Source: Cheilinus undulatus (lineage: Eukaryota; Chordata; Actinopteri; Labriformes; Labridae). Taken from it: a stretch of DNA of 64,000 nt. Under the pieces are notes generated by a model that had not been told where the DNA came from, ran no database searches, and worked only from the letters and a program-made list of their open reading frames with translations. The stretch lies in contig NC_054884.1 in NCBI RefSeq assembly GCF_018320785.1, positions 20,771,667-20,835,666 of the forward strand. The letters are read 5' to 3'. Shown piece by piece: positions 47,698-59,222 of this stretch; the stretch's first letter is position 1; each line of letters begins with the position of its first letter. The position numbers and the translations under genes were made by a program.

Positions 47698-50600
47698 GTA
47701 TCCGTCGTCTTTAAGCCCTAAAGTATCTTTAAATATACAAAGAACTGGGAAGAAATTTAGCGGTATATATTTTGAGCTAGCATTAATGCGAAGCATTACG
47801 AGCAGAAAGTATGCATGTACAGTATACGTACGCAACTGTTTACTGTTGTTGATACTGCTAAACTGTATGACATTTTATCTAAAATTTTAAGAATTAAACC
47901 CTGCAGTAGTTCTTCTTTGTTGTCCCCGACATGGTGTGACTTGGTTTGTCGTGAGGTTTTAAAGTATCAGGTTTTAAAGAATAACGTGAGTGATTATCAC
48001 TCGTGTTTTGTCTTAACTGCCAGCTAAATGAGTGTGGTTGTCGTCGTATCAGCAGCTGTTGGAAACGGAGACGTTTCTGCGAGTTTTTGTTCTGTTTTCA
48101 CTACGTGCATATCTACTGACTATCCTTAGACATGATAATGCAAGACAAAGCAACAACAAAAACTTGAGGACTGCAACTGTAACTACGGCAATCTCGGACG
48201 CAATAAATTGAAATCATTCAACACAGTCACCGATTGAACCGTTACACCCGTAATCTGACATGTTCAAAATGGATATGATTATTTTCGAGACGTCTGTGTA
48301 AACTAGAATGGGTTTCTGTTTTTCACAAACTATATCGTAAGTTTATGCTAGCTATGCCTTTCTTAAGTATGTGATCTCACCAATGGATTCTGTGTTTCCT
48401 CAGGTGCATGGAGGGGGCGGCTATGACTCTGATTTCAGTGATGATGAAGGGCAGGGAGAGCCCTCAGAGAGAGGACTTAAAAGGTGAAATATAACACAAT
48501 TACATGCTTGTTATTATACTTTATATTCACTTCAAAATTGTGCACTACACTAAAGCCTTGGCTCTTAACTGGTGGGTTGGAACCTAAAAGTGGATCACAA
48601 AACCATTTCAAGTGGGCCGCAGATGTGTACTTGGAAAAAAATATGTAGAAGAAAGGCAATGATTTGCTTTATCTTGACGGAAATGTTTCAATCTCTTCCT
48701 TCAGTCACATAAATTGTTCCATCTCAAGTCTAAATACCCCCATTTTGATCATGATTGAAAATTTTAAGTTTTGGTCGTGATTCCTCATTAAGGAGGTGGT
48801 GGTGTGTCCTGAAGCTAAACCAGTTTAAAACCACCCTCATCAATCATTAAAAACTAGTATTAAAAGACTAAGAATGAGTTACTAAATTATCTGTTTTGCT
48901 ATAGTCTGGAGTCAATTGCCTCAAGATTTTTTTTTGCTTTATCAAACTCTCTGTATTCATTCATGCCTTTAACAGGAAACGTGAGGAGGAAATCTTACAG
49001 AAGCCTTTCCAGAAAGGTCGACACTCACAGGCGGCTCATCGAAGTTTCCACTCCAATGAACTGGACAGGTACTGTTGGGTGCTTTGAAATAGCAGAGTCA
49101 TTAAGTTTACTTTTTTCATGATAATCATGACAGAGCTTAGTACTCACCATATTCTTTTTAGACCCATGCATTTTACCTGTTCATGTCGTAGTTAATGTCT
49201 TATCCAACAATATATGAGAACTGCAGGCAATAGCAAAATGAAATCATTCAATCACATGAAATTTAATCAGCAACATTTGTGCCTATGATGTATGACACTA
49301 TCAAAAATAGGGATATCTCACTTTAGTTATTGTTCAGGATGTCCTAATAACCCAGAATTTAATAATATGTTCCAATTTTCAAGTATTACCTTGCTGAGAT
49401 GATTTGTGGCATGACATTATACTTCCAATAACACCAAATGAGAAAGTGATTCTTTGTGCTAGGATGGTCCCCTGTCATGCCATTGTTCATGTTTTATGCA
49501 CCATTTGTTAAAGGTTTTGGAGAAATTTAGCTTGAGTAGAATGCTCAAACAGAAATTAAATGGCTTGACTGTTCTTTGTTCCCTATGTGGTACATTGTTC
49601 AATATGCAACCACAGCTGTATGAGTGCTTTGCTTTTTACCCAGCTAGTTATCTTACACACAGTGCACTCCTTAAGTATGGATAATCAAAAAAACAGTCAT
49701 TGTAGAGAGCAAAAAAGCTGGTATGTTATCCTCTGCACGTTATAATCTTTAGATTAACCCTAAAAACATTTGGTATTGATCAAACTTTTTAGCTTTAATA
49801 ACATCTTGAAACTGATATCTGCCTGCACGTGCAGCCAACAACTAGTTAGCTCTGAAGCTCTGGTTTCTGAAGTTACTAATAAGACTATAAACTAATGCAA
49901 CACACAGAAAAGAAGCCTGAAATCACTGTTTGTAACCCCTGACTGCATGGGAAGCCCCAAAGAATTGGCCACTGTTCCAAGAGGCTTGTTTATTCATCAG
50001 ATTATGGCCAATGTGTCCAGATAACCATCCTCCTTTGTTTTCTACATTTCAGAGAGGAAGCAAGGAACAGAAGAGCCCACCTGATATCAATGAATGCTGT
50101 ATCCTTTTCAATTTACTTTGACTGGTGCATAATGGCAGATGGCTGTAGATTAATACTGCTATCGATATGGAAAATATGATCAAGTTTAATGGTATTAAAA
50201 CTAAGCAGTGAAGGAACTTTTTTTGTCAACATTAAAGAAAAAAAAGTCCTCAGCAGATGTTTGCAGTTTGAGCGTCATAAGAAATTTGTTGCTGACTACA
50301 TTCTTTATTATGGAGGACAGATGGCTGACTTCAGACGCTCGGGGTAAGTATCGTGTTACACCCTCAAATGTGACAAAGCTAAAATTTGCCAGAATTTTTG
50401 ATCCACATAAGATCATTGTATATACACTACCACCCATTTTCTATACCGCTTATCCCATTCGGGGTCGCAGGGGGACTGGAGTCTATCCCAGCTGTCATTG
50501 GGCGAGAGGCGGGGTACACCCTTGACTGGTCCCCAGTCAATCGCATGGCTGACACATAGAGACAGACAACCAGGCATGCTCACACTCAAACCTATGGCCA

Positions 50601-53600
50601 ATTTAGAGTCCCAGTTAACCTAATGAGCATGTCTTTAGTGGTGGGAGGAGTACCCAGAGAGAATCCACGCATGCACGGAGAGAACATGCAAACTCCGCAT
50701 TTCTGACTTTCTCGCTGTAAGGCAACAGCGCTAACCCCTGCGGCGTCGAGCAGAGTATATACATAATTTTTATCAAATTATATTTAAAAAAACACAAGTT
50801 ATTCTAGTTGTCATTCTTATCATACAGAGTTCCCATGGGTCCTTAGGGTTAGGGTTATTATAGGACAATTACAGCATGGAGTCTTCTTGAAAATGATGCA
50901 ACAAGCTTTTCACACCTGGATTTGGGGATTTTCTGCCACTTATCTTAGCAAATCCTCTCAAGCTCAGTCAGGTTTGATGGGGACCGTCAGTGGACTTGAA
51001 CATCTCTGGACCAGAGATCAATGTGCTTCAATTTCATGTTGGAACATGAACAATTGGCCCAGTCTGAGGTCCTGAGTGCCATGGTTGTTTTCAGTGAGAA
51101 TATCTCTGTACTGTGCTCCTTTCAGCTCTCTCTCAACCCTAACCGGTCTTCTAGCACCTGCTGCTGAAAAACACCACCTCAGCTTGATGCTGCCACCACC
51201 ATGCTTTACTGATGGGATGGTATTGGGCAGGTGATGAGTGTTGCCTGGTTTCCTCAAGACACAATTTTTAAAACTGAGGCCAAACTATTTAATCTTGGTT
51301 CATTAGACCAGAAATTCTTGTTTCTCAGTCTGAGAGTCCTTTAGGTGCTTCATTGCAAAGTCCAAGTGGGCTTTAATGTGTTTTGTAATGATGAGAGGCC
51401 TCTGTGACCTTTGCCATGAAGCCCAGATCAGTGGAACTTTGTCCCATGTCCACACAGGATCTCTGGAGCCCAGTCAGAATGACCATCAAGTTCTTGGTCC
51501 CCTCTCTTAACTAAGGCCCTCCTTCCCCCATTACTCGGTTGGCCAGGTGACTAGCTTTAGGAAGAGTCCTGGTTGTGCCACTCTTTCCATTTAAGAATTA
51601 TTGTCACTGTACTCTTGGGAACCTTCGCATTTACCAACCATAAACAAACAAAAAAATTAGCAAGGCTAAGGCAATCTAAAAACTATGAGACTTCTTGTAA
51701 AACAAGCCAAAAAACATTTGATATTTTGGGAACAGGAATCAATGAAGTTGAGTCCCACAAGACACCTGAAAAGCACTGATGATAATCGATGGAAAAGCTA
51801 TATTCTAAAATGTTCTTTCTTTGAGTCTTAAAATTCTTTAATTTGAATTAAAAATGAGAGAAAAAACCCTGTTCTTTACTTTGCTTTTGGGATTTTTCTT
51901 TACTGATGTTTTCTGTCCCTCAGAGCCAGTGACAAGACAGATATGGATGTGCTGCGTGAGAATCATCGCTTCCTCTGGAGGGACGAGGATGAGGATGACA
52001 TGACATGGTGATCACACTGTCAGCTACTCATTCTATTCTCCTCTTAAAATGTTTGCACAAAAAATATGGGCTCTGAACTCTGAATCCACAAGTAGTCTGT
52101 GCCTGGTGACACAAATCTGCTTGTTTCAGATTTGTTTGTACTTTCCTCTGCCTCACACTTTGGCTTCATTTCATTCCAGGGAAAAAGAACTTGCCAAGAA
52201 GTATTATGACAAGCTGTTTAAGGAGTACTGCATCGCTGATCTCAGCAGATACAAGGAAAACAAGGTGGGATGAATGTCAGTGAAGAGCAGCAGTAGGCGT
52301 TAAGCAAATGTCTGACAGTGTGTACAATGGCAAGGGCCTCATGCCACTTGGTGATAACTGTTTTCAATAAGGCAGCTCATTAGTTTGATGCTGTAACACT
52401 GGTTAAATGCTGAAGTAAAAGGTCAGCTTAGGATGATTCTTCTCTGCCATAGGCTGTGTAGTCTGTCTGTAGACTGTAGTGAATGTTGGACAAAGCCTGA
52501 GTGGCATCAACTATTTGGTTACTGAATCTGTGAATCTCAATCTGTGGTAGCCATAATTGTTAAGTACACAGACTAACTTTAGATCAACCAAGAAATAGAC
52601 AGCGGTGAAGCTGAAGCCACTCTTCAGCCTCCTAAACAGCTACATTGTGCTGGCTTGCAGTCATATCAGCCATGCCCATAATTATTTATGCATAACTCGT
52701 ATTCTTCTTAAAGACAAAGTGGACAAGTTCTAAGAAATACTCGCATCATGTTCAAATCTTTTTTGAACTGGGCTGTTAATTTTTTATTTCTGCTTCAAAG
52801 ATGGGCATTTCATCACATAGTGAGTATGTGACTTTGGCTTATGTAGCCAGCCAAGTGGACACTTGAAGAGCTGCAGTTTTTTGCACTTGCACATTGGCTT
52901 CATTTTTTAAACACAATTGTTGCTACTTCGTCATGTCGCCAAGGTGCTCTGACCCTACTTGTGAGCACACTAAAATCATGGCACCACTAGACACTTCCTA
53001 GTCAAGTAGATATATGCTGCTTAGCTCTGCCTAGGTCCATTGCTTATTTTCTAGTTTTGAACTGAGTGTTCTATTTAGTTAAAACTTAACTCCATGAGGT
53101 GTATTTACTAAACAGTAAACCAACATTTTGGTTTCATTGATGAATTTCACATAATGTGAGAGAAAAGCTGTTAAAAGGGACTGTAGCTTGAGCAATGGGT
53201 CACTCTTCAAACTGTTGGTTTATTTTTCTTTCAAGACTCAAGATTGTTACAAAGACACCATAAGAGCTATGAGAGAATGAACAGAAAAACAGAACTTACA
53301 AAACTGAATAATCACGAAAACATAACCCACACGAGCAAAATGAAAGATATTTACAAGATTTACAGAATATACATTTGACACAATTATTTGTTAAAAACAA
53401 CAGCAAAAACACACAGTAATCAAAATATACACAAAAAAATACAATCTAAAACATACAATGCAGTGCAGAACGGTTAGGTATGTTTGAGCCAAAAGTCAAG
53501 GCTAAAGTAAGGCGTAGATGTGGCAGTAAGTATGGCCTAGGTTACTGCCTAGGTAGTACAAGGTTTCCACAAGCCCCTGACATGCAGTAGATGTCCCAAG

Positions 53601-56517
53601 GACCCGAAAACCACCGGTTGTCTATGGGCGTATCACCAGGAGTGAAAAGACCCAGACAAAAGAGATGCCATTGAGCTTGACCTTGGCTACCAAGCGACAC
53701 TTGTGTTGATACATGTCTAGCTCGGCTCTGGTAGACCCCCTCAATCCTTAGAGGCCTACGGCTAAAAAGTATAACCTTGCAAAGCAGATGGATACGACGG
53801 TTTCCTTGTTTCTCACTGGCGAATCCATCTTGCAAAGCTCCCATCTGAACTGTTTGGGCCCGATTAGAAAGTGACAGGCCCCGGGTTCGAATCTGACCTG
53901 TGGCCCTTTACTGCATGTCTCACCCCACTCTCCTGTTTCCGAGTCTATCCACTGTACTCCACTATCTAATAAACGCCCAAAAATAAATCTTAAAAAACAA
54001 AAGAAAATGAAACAAAACAAAACAAAGAACAACATAATTGTTGTCTTTTCAAAATCGACAAAAGTTGTATTCTGACATCTGTATAGTTGCCATGGTTAGC
54101 GTTATTCCTTGGTAGCTGCACACATGCACCTCGGTCGCGGCTTCGTCACGTTTTGTTGCTCTGATTGGCCTGTAAAGATGTGACAGACAGAACATTCATC
54201 CAGTCACACTCCTGGCTTTTTCAAATCCTCTGCCCTTTCCCAAACGCTTAGTATTGAAGGTGTCCCAGATGGATGTGTGAAACACATCCTTTTGGCGTGT
54301 CAAGTTATAAAACGTATGCATGCGTATACAGAAAAATCTAACACAAAGGCCAACCTTAAAGGCCTTTGAAACAAGATGCCAGGCTAGGCCAAAGAAATAA
54401 ATGCTAACAGCTAAGCTAACCGCTAGGTCAGCTAGTGCAAACATGTTTAAGACAGGACACCTAGACTCCGTGCACAAGGTTGTCTCTTCATATCCTGTCT
54501 CACTCAGGTAAAGCTGCCTTCAAAATAAAAGCCCCCACAAGTTTTAGAAACAAATATAAATAACACCAACCCTCAATACATGAATCAGTAGAAAAAGTGA
54601 ACATTTTTTAATACATTTTTGCCCTCTCAAGGAGACCTTTACAGCGTCTTCCTGGTTAATGCTACAAGTTAACCATGAATGCTTTGCAAGTGGCTCACAG
54701 GGCAAAAAAAAGAAAGCATCTTCTTACAGCTTTTCTCCCTCATAATGTGAAATTTGTCAATGAAGCAAAAATGGTTGTTTGCTGTTAACTTCATAGATTG
54801 TATTAAACATTGCTAATTTTGACATTTTTTAAAATTTTATCTTCTTATTATTAGTCTTTAGATTAAAATGCATTTTAGTTTTTGTCACATTTTAGTCATT
54901 TTCACTCTTGAAGCTTAAGCCTGGTTTTAGACGATGAATAATAAAACATTTTTGTCCGTCAAAAGTCCTTACATTTTTGTCTTTACTTTTAGTTAAAACG
55001 TTACTCATTATATCGTTAAATTAATATAAATGTAAAGAGATATTAAAGCACTACAAGGGGTTTTGAATGTCCGACAATTCAGTGCTACACCGTTAGTCTA
55101 GATTAAGTATCCTTGGCAAAAACTAAACATACTTTTGTCAGAGTTTTTATTATCAAGATCTATTTTTTATTTAGTCTAAGTCTTGAATTCCTCATAAAAA
55201 AGGCAGTTGATAAATATTGTTTGTACCTTTAGTTGGTGAAACTGACACTGTTACTGAACAGACTTGTCAATTCAGAACAAAAGTAAGCAGCAGCAGAGGA
55301 GGGCAGAGCTTAGCAGTGTCTCTACTTGTCATTATTTATTATTGTTTTGATTGAGAGCCCCCTGGTGGGGGATTTACATACTGTGCACTTAAAATTGTAT
55401 AAAAAGAGAATAATTCAGTGTTTATGGACACCACAGCTGTCGGAGACATTGTGATCTATTTTTCCACTAAAACTAATTGTCCCAGTGGAAGTTCAATGAG
55501 TAAAGGTTAATATTTCATAAGTCAGACACTTATCTCCACTAGTACTGCTCCACTTTAGATAAATGTTGGGGTTTGATGTGTTTTGGCACTGTGCTCAGCC
55601 TCTAGAGGCCATGGGCTGCTTTGGTTTGAAGCCAGGCTTTAAAACAGACAATATGTGAAACCCAAGGGCACTGGCTCTATAGCTGCACTGCTATGTGTAA
55701 TGATGCCGTGCTGCAATATTTTCAAAGTCGACTAAAATCTCAGACTGTTGTCGAGCTGACCGGCAGATGACGCCCATATTAAAATAAACAATCCTTATCA
55801 GAGGCCCTGTAGTTATAATTAAAATTCTGTTGATCTATAATCTAGCTCTTGAACTGTCAGTCTAGCTGGCTGCAAAACACCCTACAAAAAACATATTTCC
55901 TCAACAATTATTTATAGTTGTTGATGTCTGCAAATGCAGCACTGAGTTGCATCATTCCCACTAGTTTAGTCAAATTTTGATCAGCTGTGTTGGGTAAATG
56001 AGGTGTGACAGTGTGCAGATGCCTGCACAGACAGAGCGAGTGCTGTGAGAACTGTGAAACAACACAGGCAGAATACTAACGACTGCATTCCAATCACTGC
56101 TCATCGGCACTTCATTTCAACTGTCTGAGGTCCTGTACACATTCACACAAGATTGCACAACAGTAAAGTGAGCATTTGAATGAAAAAGACCCATTCACAA
56201 AGGGACATGGTAGAAATATTAATATTCACATGAACAAATGCTTCATAGCTGCAAAATGTTTTAACATTGGCAGCAGTGAAACAGTGACACGCAGAATTCT
56301 TCAGCTGAAATAAATTCTTTTCGATGCTAATGAATGTTCAAAGACCGAGCAGATACTGAGTGATGATACGGAGCATTAATTTCAGAGAAACTCAGTAATG
56401 CATACAGTGTGTCTGTCACTTTTATTTGAAATGATTCACAGATACTTTGCCCTTTTTAATGTGCCCAATAGTTTGGATTTCGATGGCGCACAGAGAACGA
56501 AGTCATCAACGGCAAAG
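47680..56517 (+). CDS. fra10ac1: FRA10AC1 (5' part, 8 coding exons; C-terminal exons not in view)
   Basis: Exons: 47680-47697 (proposed), 48404-48483, 48976-49068, 50053-50098, 50267-50343, 51924-52007, 52180-52264 and 56472-56517. Total 529 nt, 176 codons plus one base, all GT-AG and in phase. It matches human FRA10AC1 (315 residues) at GGYDSDFSDDE, LQKPFQK, REEARNRR.HLI.M, ADYILYYGG, ENHRFLWR, AKKYYDKLFKEYCIADLS and FGFRWR. FRA10AC1 is a nuclear protein of spliceosomal C complexes; human loss causes a growth and neurodevelopmental disorder. The next expected segment, beginning QFFCGNK with cysteine pairs, was not found in 56518-64000, so the gene appears to run off the right edge. It is head to head with LGI1, as in human. 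Confidence 0.93.
48404..48483 (+). CDS. fra10ac1: FRA10AC1 coding exon 2
   Basis: Acceptor CCTCAG, donor GTGAAA. Encodes VHGGGGYDSDFSDDEGQGE and ERGLK, aligned with the human N-terminus MHGHGGYDSDFSDDE. Confidence 0.88.
48552..48790 (+). mobile_element. hAT-like terminal fragment (FRA10AC1 intron 2)
   Basis: CTCTTAACTGGTGGGTTGG, AAAGTGGATCACAAAACC and TTTCAAGTGGGCCGCAG match a common fish hAT end, related to the right end at 10540-10580. Truncated. Confidence 0.45.
48976..49068 (+). CDS. fra10ac1: FRA10AC1 coding exon 3
   Basis: Acceptor TAACAG, donor GTACTG. Encodes KREEEILQKPFQKGRHS, AAHRSF and ELD. Confidence 0.9.
50053..50098 (+). CDS. fra10ac1: FRA10AC1 coding exon 4
   Basis: Acceptor TTTCAG, donor GTATCC. 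Encodes REEARNRRAHLISMNA, matching human REEARNRRFHLIAMDA. Confidence 0.9.
50267..50343 (+). CDS. fra10ac1: FRA10AC1 coding exon 5
   Basis: Acceptor TTGCAG, donor GTAAGT. Encodes FERHKKFVADYILYYGGQ then MADFRRSG. Confidence 0.92.
50425..50755 (+). repeat. Common teleost interspersed repeat (FRA10AC1 intron 5)
   Basis: CATTTTCTATACCGCTTATC, TTCGGGGTCGCAGGGGGACT, GAGAGGCGGGGTACACCC and AACATGCAAACTCCGCA identify a very widespread fish repeat. I am not certain of its class. Confidence 0.7.
50880..51600 (-). mobile_element. Tc1-like transposon relic (FRA10AC1 intron 5)
   Basis: Minus strand encodes VKHGGGSIKLRWCFSAAGAR and AQYRDILTEN, the Tc1 DDE region, with stops. Plus-strand text TTGATGCTGCCACCACCATG is the usual antisense mark. 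No ends found. Confidence 0.75.
51924..52007 (+). CDS. fra10ac1: FRA10AC1 coding exon 6
   Basis: Acceptor CCTCAG, donor GTGATC. Encodes SDKTDMDVLRENHRFLWRDE and DDMTW. Confidence 0.93.
52180..52264 (+). CDS. fra10ac1: FRA10AC1 coding exon 7
   Basis: Acceptor TTCCAG, donor GTGGGA, phase 0. Encodes AKKYYDKLFKEYCIADLS and YKENK, nearly identical to human. Confidence 0.95.
53461..53750 (+). repeat. Unclassified repeat family, copy 3 (FRA10AC1 intron 7)
   Basis: Shares AGTAAGGCGTAGATGTGGCA, CCCAGACAAAAGAGATGCC and CTTGACCTTGGCT with the copy at 62165, but lacks its central segment. Confidence 0.7.
53830..54005 (+). repeat. tRNA-derived SINE
   Basis: B box GGTTCGAATCTGACC at 53884, body TGTGGCCCTTTACTGCATGT, TTTCCGAGTCTATCCACTGT and an A-rich tail with AATAAA-like repeats. 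It sits directly after copy 3 of the unclassified repeat. Confidence 0.7.
54006..56471. other. Rest of FRA10AC1 intron 7, nothing recognised
   Basis: AT-rich intronic sequence with no recognisable coding, RNA or repeat feature. Confidence 0.4.
56472..56517 (+). CDS. fra10ac1: FRA10AC1 coding exon 8
   Basis: Acceptor CAATAG, donor GTAAGG, phase 1. Encodes FGFRWRTENEVINGKG (human FGFRWRVEKEVISGKG). Intron 7 before it is 4.2 kb. Confidence 0.93.
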
Positions 56518-56875
56518 GTAAGGTTTTTACCAACTTAAACTTGGATTTAAGTAAAATGTTTCTGTATTTTTGTGGTTTTAGTACATTCTGCTCATCATAA
56601 CACATGCAGAAATGATCTTGCATACCGAAATTCAGTTTAGAAACATTTATATGATAAAACGATGTTTAGTTTGATGAAATCCATGTTAATGACTGATTTT
56701 CTGCAGGTTTAGGTTTGTGTTCATAAGGGGGAAAGTGACATACAAACTAGACAGTTAGCATGTTTAATAAAAAAGTTGATTTACTGTCATTATAGTAAAG
56801 GATAGACGAGGGTTACAGGGTGGTTCTGTTATTACAAGATAAAGCTGCTTTGGGACAGTCAAAATGCTGTTGGTA

Positions 56876-58807
56876 ATAGGGATGTATGATATTATCAGCA
56901 TGATACCAGTGGTGTCAGATATTAGCCTATAAAGTTCATTATGATGTTCACGACTATGCCAACCATTCAAAGTGCAAACATTAAAGCATTCCATATTCTT
57001 AAGATACTTACCTACAATTTCCACATACAGTGAACGTGCCGCGAAACGCCGGTAAATCATACTGCGGAGCTCATCCCTCCCGCCCTTGTCTATCAGAGCA
57101 TTTCGGCAGCTGGTGCTCCAGACCAGCAGCGGCGTGTGCCTGGACCGACATTTCTTTCCGCTTCGCTTCGAGATACGCTGCAGGTCTGTTTTCAGCGTCG
57201 GCTGCTGCCAAACTGCGTCAATATCCATCGATCAGAAAGCTCCAGAAGAGGGAGTCACAAGCGTAGAATATCTGGTTCTTTCAAAATACAACACAATGCA
57301 CGGACTCCCGATCGTAAATCATCACTATATCAACATTACGTCTCATCCTGCAGTGAGAGCAAAGGGTCACCGAGAGGTCAGTGGGTCACAGAGCTACAAC
57401 GGCACTATTAATGAGGAAAAGTTAACTTTTGGGGATATTTAGCCAAAGAATTTTGCATAAAACCACAGATTCTTTAAGCAAACATTAACCTTTTAACTTC
57501 CTTATGTACTCACCCAATGGCGGAAGCAATAATATCATGGACATATACAGAAAGGATGATTAATAAAGCCCCAAAGGTAAAATAGTCCGCTGCTGACATA
57601 CTATTACTGGATGAATTCGCAATTCCAGTTGCTTCCAGTGGGCGAGGCCGCTCGCCTTCGGTGCGCAGCGCAGTCGTCCTATGTGGAAATTGCGGGTTAG
57701 TGTCCTGAAAGTAGTGAAAAATTCAGGCAAAAATAAAATATTTGCAAAAACCTTCGGTGAAATGGCAGCAGGCAGTGACACAATGATGTTTTAGGTTCTG
57801 TTTCCACAAAGCGGTTCAGTTTGGTTCAATACAGTTTTGCCTGGTTTAACACATTTAACTCTGATCTCGCCTGTGATTCTTAAGCCGATGTCTGTCCATT
57901 TTCACTCGTTACAGGAAATCGACCTCTTTTAAGAGATCCAGATCATTTGTCTCAGCTCAGTACAGCTGGTTGTTTGGCTCCCAAACAGCTCTTTATTTGG
58001 TACCAGTTTGGCTTTGTAAAGGTGGATTAAATGATGTCAAAGGAGGGAGGAAAGGAAACTGGAACTCAAACAGGTGCTAGCTACTGTGGCTAACATAAAA
58101 GAGTTGTTTGGTAGAACAGGCTCATTCGTGAGCAGCACATCATTTCTCGGTCGCTTGCCCAACAAGGTTTGTTGGGTTAATAGTTTATCGCCGTTTCAAT
58201 TAAAAGCATGTTTGTGACAAAATGAGGACTTTATGATGTTAAAGGGGTTCAGCTAACCACTTAGCTCAGTACAAGACTTCTCTTGACTCTTGTCTCCCTT
58301 CATCTGGTGGTCTGCAGGACAGAGTAAATTGAGATGTTGATCGCCCCCTTGCCAGGTAAATTGGTTAAATTGTGGAAAAAAACACTTTTAGTCAAGTGTG
58401 GGGATTGTACTCAATGTATGTAGAAATTTTCAGATAAGAAATGCAGTGTACAGGTCCATTTCAAGCTTTAAAGTACTAACTTCCCCCCGTTTCCATTCAT
58501 TCCATTAGGCTGTCCCCCACTTCCTGACCTTGGTCAGGAATTTGGGATGACGTGATTACAGACAACCTACTTGCTGCAAATATCAGCCTATATTGACTGT
58601 AAATATCAGCTGTATGTACAAATCAATTTGTCTGACCTACATAAGCTAATGTTTTTCTTTGTTTAGCTTCATTCCTCAAACTTTAAAATGTGTTTTATGG
58701 ACTTATGTTTTAGGTCTGAACTACATATAAAATATTGGTTTTGATATTGATATGGGCTGAAATAAATTTGTGAATATCAGCAAAAATCCAATATCATGCA
58801 TCCTCAA
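56876..58807. mobile_element. hAT-like composite element, 1.9 kb (FRA10AC1 intron 8)
   Basis: Left end TAGGGATGTATGATATTATC and right end CCAATATCATGCATCCTCA are inverted. TTGGTA occurs immediately outside both ends (56870-56875, 58808-58813), the core of a likely 8-bp target duplication. The middle is not transposase. It includes a GC-rich stretch (57040-57240, 57600-57700) with candidate minus-strand exons, and a further fold-back-like segment around 57790-58330. Confidence 0.5.
57514..57599 (-). CDS. Candidate first coding exon, small membrane protein (unrecognised)
   Basis: ATG followed by 28 codons with one strong hydrophobic segment (FGALLIILSVYV) and a consensus donor GG|GTGAGT. A GC-rich 5' flank lies upstream. 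A possible second exon is 57212-57071 (acceptor GACGCAG), which stays in frame (LAAADAEN, YLEAKRKEMS) to a TGA, giving about 75 residues. A competing open frame over that exon starts at an ATG at 57228 (MDIDAVWQQP). No family is recognised. Confidence 0.25.
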
Positions 58808-59222
58808 TTGGTATGAAAGACCGCAGTAATGCTCCCTCTCACAGCTGAGGTGTCAGTCTGATGCTGAAGGTAAAATTTTGTTTTCATACTAAGTTTCATA
58901 GTAATTTAATTTGACAAATAAAATGTCTATCCTCTAGAGGTATAATAGAAATGGTGCAAAGTTAAGGTGTCTTCTGCCCATATTACTCAAAACAGTTCAC
59001 ATATTTCCCCACTAGATGGCAACAGTGATTAAGACAATCTGCACACTAGTAGATCAAATCCTGAGGTCCTAACACGTGTCAATCCACATTAGAACACAAC
59101 TTTCTCTCACTTTTATTTGACCTATTGTCTTCTAAGGCTCCTAAAATGTGTTGGTATAAACCATTTTAGTAGTCTTGCCACATGCCATACACAGTATCTA
59201 TCTATCTCCATATTAATATGTA

